Assembly: GCA_038093975.1 (NCBI GenBank)
Contig: JBBPTG010000148.1
Coordinates: forward strand, 1-61,602
Length of the DNA: 61,602 nucleotides
Origin: Chalciporus piperatus
Lineage: Eukaryota > Basidiomycota > Agaricomycetes > Boletales > Boletaceae
Direction of reading: 5' to 3'
Part shown: positions 61,438 to 61,602 of the stretch, piece after piece
Numbering within the stretch: the first letter of the stretch is position 1
How the letters are laid out: every line of letters starts with the position of its first letter
Translations under genes and position numbers: made by a program
Notes under the pieces: generated by a model
Told to the model about the DNA's origin: nothing
Database searches by the model: none
What the model saw: the letters and a program-made list of their open reading frames with translations, nothing else

Positions 61438-61602
61438 TGTGAAAACTAAACGAACTCAGCCGATGCCTAAGAGAGGCGGAAACGACTATATTCACCTAAA
61501 CGAACTAGGTACAACTCAAATAAGTAAAGGAACTAAGTAAAGAAAGTAAATACTCACCTCAGCCGATGCCTAAGAGAGGCGGAAACGACTGAGGTGCTCT
61601 GG
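61438..61602. repeat. Right LTR (5' LTR of copia), truncated at window end
   Basis: 165 bp identical by eye to 49985-50149, including the internal 33-bp repeats; the remaining roughly 370 bp are beyond the window. Confidence 0.93.

Larger units (their letters stand above)
49985..61602 (-). mobile_element. Ty1/copia LTR retrotransposon (interrupted; right end cut by window)
   Basis: A minus-strand copia element. LTRs share an identical 164-165-bp stretch at 49985 and 61438. Order on the minus strand: 5' LTR (right), PBS, gag, protease, integrase, [Plavaka insertion], reverse transcriptase, RNase H, PPT, 3' LTR (left). The integrase-before-RT order is the copia hallmark. Element minus insert is about 5.4-5.8 kb, the normal size. 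The near-identity of the LTRs over the visible part points to a fairly recent insertion, yet gag has a stop and a frameshift and pol is split, so it cannot be autonomous. Confidence 0.95.

Overview
The window looks like nuclear DNA of a basidiomycete fungus, most likely an Agaricomycete. The evidence is dense, intron-rich genes on both strands (introns mostly 45-70 bp, GT..AG), very small exons, and lineage-typical families: a NACHT-WD40 receptor-like protein, a DUF6593 protein, a mushroom-type tyrosinase, and a Plavaka transposase. I cannot name the species. Gene models below were spliced by hand from reading frame and splice-site consensus; where I give an amino-acid length, the exon sum is an exact multiple of three.

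Left part (1-21.3 kb): a broken alpha-oxoamine (AONS/KAPA) synthase-like gene running off the left edge; a magnesium-dependent phosphatase 1 homologue; a 54-residue Lys/Ala/Pro protein in three exons; a 17-exon TMEM184/DUF300 membrane protein with 8-nt and 11-nt exons; a NACHT-WD40 gene; a Byr4/Bfa1-like protein with repeated ENWDDDF motifs; a small coiled-coil hypothetical gene; and PCNA. The PCNA has an acidic/lysine-rich insertion of more than 110 residues and five ACGCGT (MCB) boxes upstream.

Middle (21.3-48.4 kb): a BTB/POZ protein, a DUF6593 protein, DPH2 (diphthamide synthesis), a coiled-coil/low-complexity hypothetical protein, a ZIP metal transporter with a His-rich loop, tyrosinase, an ornithine cyclodeaminase/mu-crystallin protein, an FMN-binding split-barrel (PPOX-like) protein with a C-terminal anchor, the YPP1/TTC7 scaffold, a gene of unknown function head-to-head with YPP1, and another basidiomycete hypothetical. 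These are mostly housekeeping genes that do not form one pathway. PCNA, Byr4 and YPP1 serve replication, mitotic exit/septation and PI4-kinase recruitment.

Right part (48.8-61.6 kb): a decayed WD40-repeat gene ends at a Ty1/copia LTR retrotransposon on the minus strand. Its left LTR is 49985-50520; its right LTR starts at 61438 and is cut by the window end. The copia pol frame is split by a roughly 6.2-kb DNA transposon. That insert carries a C2H2-zinc-finger Plavaka-type transposase (minus) and a divergently transcribed companion gene of unknown function (plus). The result is a three-level nest. The copia primer-binding site matches the anticodon arm of initiator tRNA-Met, which points to half-tRNA priming.

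The best candidates for something under-described are the PCNA insertion, the two-gene Plavaka cargo arrangement, and the micro-exon clusters.
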